From NCBI GenBank assembly GCA_910584585.1, contig CAJUBP010000019.1, positions 1 to 64,000 of the forward strand: 64,000 nucleotides of DNA. The letters run 5' to 3'. The notes under the pieces are model-generated. The model had not been told where the DNA came from and made no database searches. It was given only the letters and a program-made list of their open reading frames with translations. The translations under genes were made by a program, and so were the position numbers. Source of the DNA: an uncultured Lachnospiraceae bacterium. Its GTDB lineage: Bacteria > Bacillota > Clostridia > Lachnospirales > Lachnospiraceae. The stretch's first letter is position 1. The number at the start of each line of letters is the position of its first letter. This document shows positions 60,863-64,000 of this stretch, one piece after another.

Positions 60863-60999
60863 AGAGCATTGATAGATGCTTGTATTGTGATTGATGTGCT
60901 GTAGAGCTGGGAGCCTTTCTTTAAGGAGGCCCAGGAGATATTTCTGGGAGTGGCAAATAAGCAGGCAGTATATATTGTGGATAATCTATCATTTTCCGA
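60860..60999 (+). pseudogene. Decayed PIN-domain toxin
   Basis: The frame reads MRALIDACIVIDVL, an in-frame TAG, then SWEPFFKEAQEIFLGVANKQ. This is the normal beginning of a PIN_3 toxin, interrupted by a stop and lacking everything after about 45 codons. It ends in CAGCCCC plus T-run sequence resembling the GGGGCTG hairpin family. Confidence 0.65.
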
Positions 61000-61101
61000 C
61001 AGCCCCTTTTTGTTATAGATGTGTTTTTGGAAAATGAAGATATCTTACAAGAAATCAGCAGACATTTTGAGTATAATATAGAGTGTGAGGAGGTGTTATC
61101 A

Positions 61102-61932
61102 ATGCAAAAAGAAATACGGACAGTCTGCTATGATGACGATTGTCATCTTGAAGCATATCATTTTGAGGGAATCGTCCAGCCGTTTCCGAATCATTTTCAT
61201 GACTACTATGTGATTGGCTTTATAGAAGCAGGGACACGTTGTTTATCCTGCAAAAATAAAGAATATACGGTAAGTCAGGGAAATATCCTTTTGTTTCATC
61301 CAAACGATAACCACAGTTGTGTGCAATGCGACGGCGGAACGCTAGATTACAGAGGTTTGAATATCCCAAAAGAAACGATGCTGTCATTAGCAGAAGAAAT
61401 AACAGGACAAAGTGTATTGCTTGGCTTTTCGGAAAATGTTATTCAAAATGATGAGCTGAATCTTTATCTCCATTCTTTGCATCAGATGATTATGGACGGT
61501 GGGGAAGAATTTGAAAAGGAAGAAATGCTCCTGCTCCTTATTTCGTTGCTTGTCGAGCAATACGGGCAACCCTTTGAGAAGTGTATTCCAGAGTGTAGTG
61601 AAGAGATAGAAAATTCTTGCATATTTATGGCAGAGCATTTTGCAGAGCATATTACACTCGATGACCTCTGTAAATGCAGTGGTCTTAGTAAATCAACATT
61701 GCTTCGTGCGTTTACCAAATCAAAAGGAGTTACACCATACAGGTATCTTCAGACGGTTCGCATAGGCAAAGCAAAGGAACTGTTGGAGCAAGGCGTGACT
61801 TCGGTTGATGCAGCTATACAGACAGGCTTTTCAGACCAGAGCCACTTTTCAAATTTTTTTCATATGTTTATCGGATTGTCGCCTGCCGCATACAGACGTA
61901 TTTTTAAGGAGGGAGGCAGGAATCGTGGATAA
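61102..61932 (+). CDS. AraC-family regulator with cupin sensor domain
   Basis: A 276-residue regulator. The N-terminal AraC-binding cupin includes FPNHFHDYYVIGFIEAG and VSQGNILLFHPNDNH. The C-terminal double HTH reads ITLDDLCKCSGLSKSTLLRAF and AIQTGFSDQSHFSNFFHMFIGLSPAAYR. GAGGAGGTG precedes the ATG at 61102; the in-frame upstream stretch is not needed. Its stop overlaps the start of the EamA exporter gene by eight bases, so it probably controls that exporter. Confidence 0.88.
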   Translation: MQKEIRTVCYDDDCHLEAYHFEGIVQPFPNHFHDYYVIGFIEAGTRCLSCKNKEYTVSQGNILLFHPNDNHSCVQCDGGTLDYRGLNIPKETMLSLAEEITGQSVLLGFSENVIQNDELNLYLHSLHQMIMDGGEEFEKEEMLLLLISLLVEQYGQPFEKCIPECSEEIENSCIFMAEHFAEHITLDDLCKCSGLSKSTLLRAFTKSKGVTPYRYLQTVRIGKAKELLEQGVTSVDAAIQTGFSDQSHFSNFFHMFIGLSPAAYRRIFKEGGRNRG

Positions 61933-62824
61933 AAAAACTACCACAGGGCATATCACAGCTCTGGTTACGATTATGATATGGGGAACGACTTTCATATCCA
62001 CCAAAATACTTCTTGCAGATTTTACACCGATAGAAATCCTGTTTTTTAGATTTTTGCTTGGTCTGCTTGTATTGATTATCATTTATCCGAAACGCTTAAA
62101 AATAAAGGCTAAAAAACAGGAGCTTACATTCGCTGCAGCGGGGTTATGTGGGATATGTTTATACTATTTGCTTGAGAACATAGCATTGACTTATACGATG
62201 GCTTCTAATGTCGGCGTTATTATTTCTGTCGCCCCGTTTTTTACTGCTGTTTTATCTTATGTATTTCTAAAGACAGAAGAAAAACTGAAAGTACAATTTT
62301 TTGTTGGTTTTGTAGTTGCTATGATAGGGATATGTTTTATCAGTTTTAACGGTAAGGAATTGGAGCTGAATCCCATTGGTGATATTCTGGCGATTGTTGC
62401 GGCATTCGTATGGGCAGTTTATTCCTTGCTTACACGAAAAATCAGCATCTATGGATATCATACCATCCAAACGACAAGGAGGATATTTACATACGGAATA
62501 CTTTTCATGTTCCCGTTGCTTTTTGTTTTTGATTTCAGATTGGATGTGCAGAAGTTTGTAAAACCAGAGTATGTTCTAAACTTTATCTATTTAGGTCTTG
62601 GTGCGTCAGCCCTTTGCTTTGTTACTTGGAATTATGCTGTCAAGGTGCTTGGGGCTGTTAAGACAAGCGTGTATATTTATATAGTCCCTGTTATTACCGT
62701 TGTCACATCCGTTATTGTGTTAAAGGAAGAAATTACATGGATTGCTGCGATAGGAATAGGGCTTACCTTAATCGGCTTGTTTCTATCGGAAAGTAAATTA
62801 AAATTTAGGAAAAGAGGAAAGTGA
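61925..62824 (+). CDS. EamA-family (DMT) transporter
   Basis: A 299-residue protein with ten hydrophobic segments in two EamA halves. The first begins ALVTIMIWGTTFISTK, the second DILAIVAAFVWAVYSLL. Members export small metabolites such as amino acids or drugs. The start is GTG with AGGAGG a few bases upstream, overlapping the AraC gene. A basic tail (KLKFRKRGK) follows the positive-inside rule. Confidence 0.88.
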   Translation: MDKKTTTGHITALVTIMIWGTTFISTKILLADFTPIEILFFRFLLGLLVLIIIYPKRLKIKAKKQELTFAAAGLCGICLYYLLENIALTYTMASNVGVIISVAPFFTAVLSYVFLKTEEKLKVQFFVGFVVAMIGICFISFNGKELELNPIGDILAIVAAFVWAVYSLLTRKISIYGYHTIQTTRRIFTYGILFMFPLLFVFDFRLDVQKFVKPEYVLNFIYLGLGASALCFVTWNYAVKVLGAVKTSVYIYIVPVITVVTSVIVLKEEITWIAAIGIGLTLIGLFLSESKLKFRKRGK

Positions 62825-62826
62825 AA

Positions 62827-63421
62827 ATGAATGTAGAGAATGAAAAATGTGTGATTATTGTCGATGAAAATTTACCTCTTGGGATTATTGCAAATACCGC
62901 CGCTATTCTTGGCATTATCATGAAAGCTAAAGCTTCCATAATAAGGATGGCCATGCGGCCTGCCAACCGCCAAGCTGAGCAAGATGGAAGTTTATCATGG
63001 GAATGATGTGCTTGATTTAGAGGGCAATCCCCACATGGGGATTATACAGTTTCCCGTACCGATATTAAAAGGAAATACCGAGATACTGAAAAAACTAAGA
63101 ACAAGCTTGTTTGAGCCGCAATTATCTGAATTGTCAGTTGTTGATTTTTCTGATTTAGCACAAGGGTGTAAGACTTACAATGAGCTCATCCGCAAAATGG
63201 CGAATACCTCAGAAAGCAGATTAAATTATATTGGAATCGCTGTCTGCGGAAATAAAAAGCAGATTAACAAGCTGACGGGGAGTATGCCTTTCCGATGTGA
63301 AGAACTTTCGATATGTGTTCCAACTATTTTAGAGATGTGCGTTCTATTTCTTGGCGGTAAAAATCAATCTTATCGTCTAGCTTTGCCATATGTTCCTGCA
63401 ATGCTTTTATCTGCTCATTAA
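62827..63421 (+). pseudogene. Broken DUF2000 family gene
   Basis: The start (CVIIVDENLPLGIIANTAAILG) and the later part (GNDVLDLEGNPHMGIIQFPVPILKG, then NYIGIAVCGNKKQINKLTGSMP) belong to one DUF2000 protein but lie in different frames. Between them about 25 codons do not match the family, ending in a stop. After the final conserved SMP the frame runs on antisense to the MerR gene, so the natural stop is lost too. GAGGAAAG precedes the ATG. Confidence 0.7.
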
Positions 63422-63695
63422 GGGACTCACGATGTACGGTCAGCATTTCCATTCTCTCATTAAGGGTAAGGTCGCCTTTTGCCCGTAGTTCGGCATAACG
63501 CTGTATTTCTTTAATCGGCATACCCGTGTCTTTCAGACGCTTGATAAAGTAGGTCCATGCGAGGTCTTTGTCCGAATAACAGCGGCGGTTACTGGAATTG
63601 CGTTTCGGCGTAATCAGATTTTCATGCTCGTAGTAACGCAGGGTATGTATCCCTAAATTTGTCAGCCTTGAAAATTCGCCTATGGAATATTCCAA
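63324..63695 (-). CDS. MerR-family regulator
   Basis: A 123-residue regulator. The winged-helix MerR domain covers residues 1-70 (YSIGEFSRLTNLGIHTLRYYEHENLI), followed by a long dimerisation helix (RMEMLTVHRESLNEQIKALQEHMAKLDDKIDFY). No C-terminal cysteine or effector domain is present, as in stress-type AdhR/NmlR-like members. It starts with TTG five bases after AAGAGGTGA. It is divergent from an SDR gene, whose promoter has the MerR-type spacing. Confidence 0.88.
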   Translation of the reverse strand: MEYSIGEFSRLTNLGIHTLRYYEHENLITPKRNSSNRRCYSDKDLAWTYFIKRLKDTGMPIKEIQRYAELRAKGDLTLNERMEMLTVHRESLNEQIKALQEHMAKLDDKIDFYRQEIERTSLK

Positions 63696-63714
63696 AAAAT
63701 CACCTCTTATCTCT

Positions 63715-63745
63715 TGACATAGAGTTTACTCTACATTGTATGCTC
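63715..63745 (+). promoter_or_regulatory. MerR-type promoter with 19-bp spacer
   Basis: TTGACA and TATGCT are separated by 19 bases rather than 17, and the spacer contains the dyad TAGAGTTTACTCTA. Overlong spacers with a central dyad are the hallmark of MerR-activated promoters. It faces the SDR gene and overlaps the MerR leader. Confidence 0.8.
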
Positions 63746-63755
63746 GTATTATAGT

Positions 63756-63842
63756 TTGTCACCAATTTCCGCCAAGAAATTGATGACCTGCTTGCGCATC
63801 AGCGCAATACCTATTATATCAGCAAAGAGGAGGTTTTGTAAA
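63756..63842 (+). other. Possible C-terminal coding remnant upstream of the SDR gene
   Basis: An open frame reads VTNFRQEIDDLLAHQRNTYYIS and ends KEEVL with a TAA overlapping the SDR ATG. It follows an in-frame stop and lacks a start codon with ribosome binding site. It looks like the end of a lost gene or a leader segment. Confidence 0.3.
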
Positions 63843-64000
63843 TGGTTCAAAACAAAGAAAAGTACACGGTAATTACGGGGGCAAGTTCGGGGATAGGGTA
63901 TGAAACGGCAAAAGCTTTTGCGGAGCGTGGGAGCAGCCTAATCCTTGTTGCCCGCAGAAAAGACAGACTGGAAACTTTAAGGCAGGAAATTTTAGCTTTA
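63842..64000 (+). CDS. Short-chain dehydrogenase/reductase (5' part; runs off the window)
   Basis: The first 53 residues of an SDR oxidoreductase with the cofactor-binding motif TVITGASSGIGYETA and the ARRKDRLE turn that favours NADP(H). AGGAGG precedes the ATG. The catalytic Tyr-Lys region lies beyond the window. The MerR-type promoter upstream suggests induction by the divergent regulator. Confidence 0.9.
   Translation, partial: MVQNKEKYTVITGASSGIGYETAKAFAERGSSLILVARRKDRLETLRQEILAL

Overview
The window reads as the replication-origin region of a low-to-moderate GC Clostridia chromosome, most likely a gut-type Lachnospiraceae. The evidence is the order dnaN-dnaA-oriC-rpmH-rnpA-yidD-yidC-jag-mnmE-mnmG-rsmG followed by parA-parB, the DUF4446 and DUF3881 genes typical of that family, and AGGAGG-type ribosome binding sites. 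I cannot name the species.

Layout. 0.1-8.4 kb: an ABC exporter locus (permease, ATPase, two tandem paralogous large permeases, a broken second ATPase) facing an OmpR-type two-component system. 8.4-16.4 kb: accessory genes, namely a PIN toxin-antitoxin pair, a decayed HicB gene, a frameshifted CHAP-domain secreted protein, another secreted protein, an XRE regulator, a Uma2 nuclease, an AraC/GyrI-type regulator and a LytTR-DUF3021 pair. 16.5-21.7 kb: CmpB-like membrane protein, TelA, XpaC and, divergently, an ABC-class ATPase. 21.8-33.6 kb: small membrane protein, XRE/TPR-like regulator, class B sortase, AAA/PD-(D/E)xK protein, PocR-MCP hybrid, two more Uma2 genes and a 1633-residue wall-anchored surface protein. 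33.6-43 kb: gyrA, gyrB, recF, S4 protein, dnaN, dnaA on the minus strand. 43-57.8 kb: the rpmH to DUF3881 block and tRNA-Arg(CCT) on the plus strand. 57.8-64 kb: a scrap-filled accessory zone (Abi fragment, unknown ORF, ORF6N protein, decayed PIN module) and then AraC, EamA exporter, broken DUF2000 gene, MerR and the start of an SDR gene.

Replication starts in a bipartite origin (DnaA boxes on both sides of dnaA). Core genes point away from it in both directions; many accessory genes at the left point toward it, as expected for later arrivals. Two parS sites sit just upstream of parA.

The most unusual material is repetitive. A roughly 160-bp palindromic MITE-like family flanked by TA occurs in several states and supplies stop codons to neighbouring genes; two other palindromic families act as gene-end hairpins. 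The last codons of gyrB and of the giant surface-protein gene are each tandemly duplicated just beyond their stop codons. An ORF6N gene carries a 27-bp palindrome inside its reading frame and three diverged copies of that palindrome upstream, each still reading as a variant of the same short peptide.
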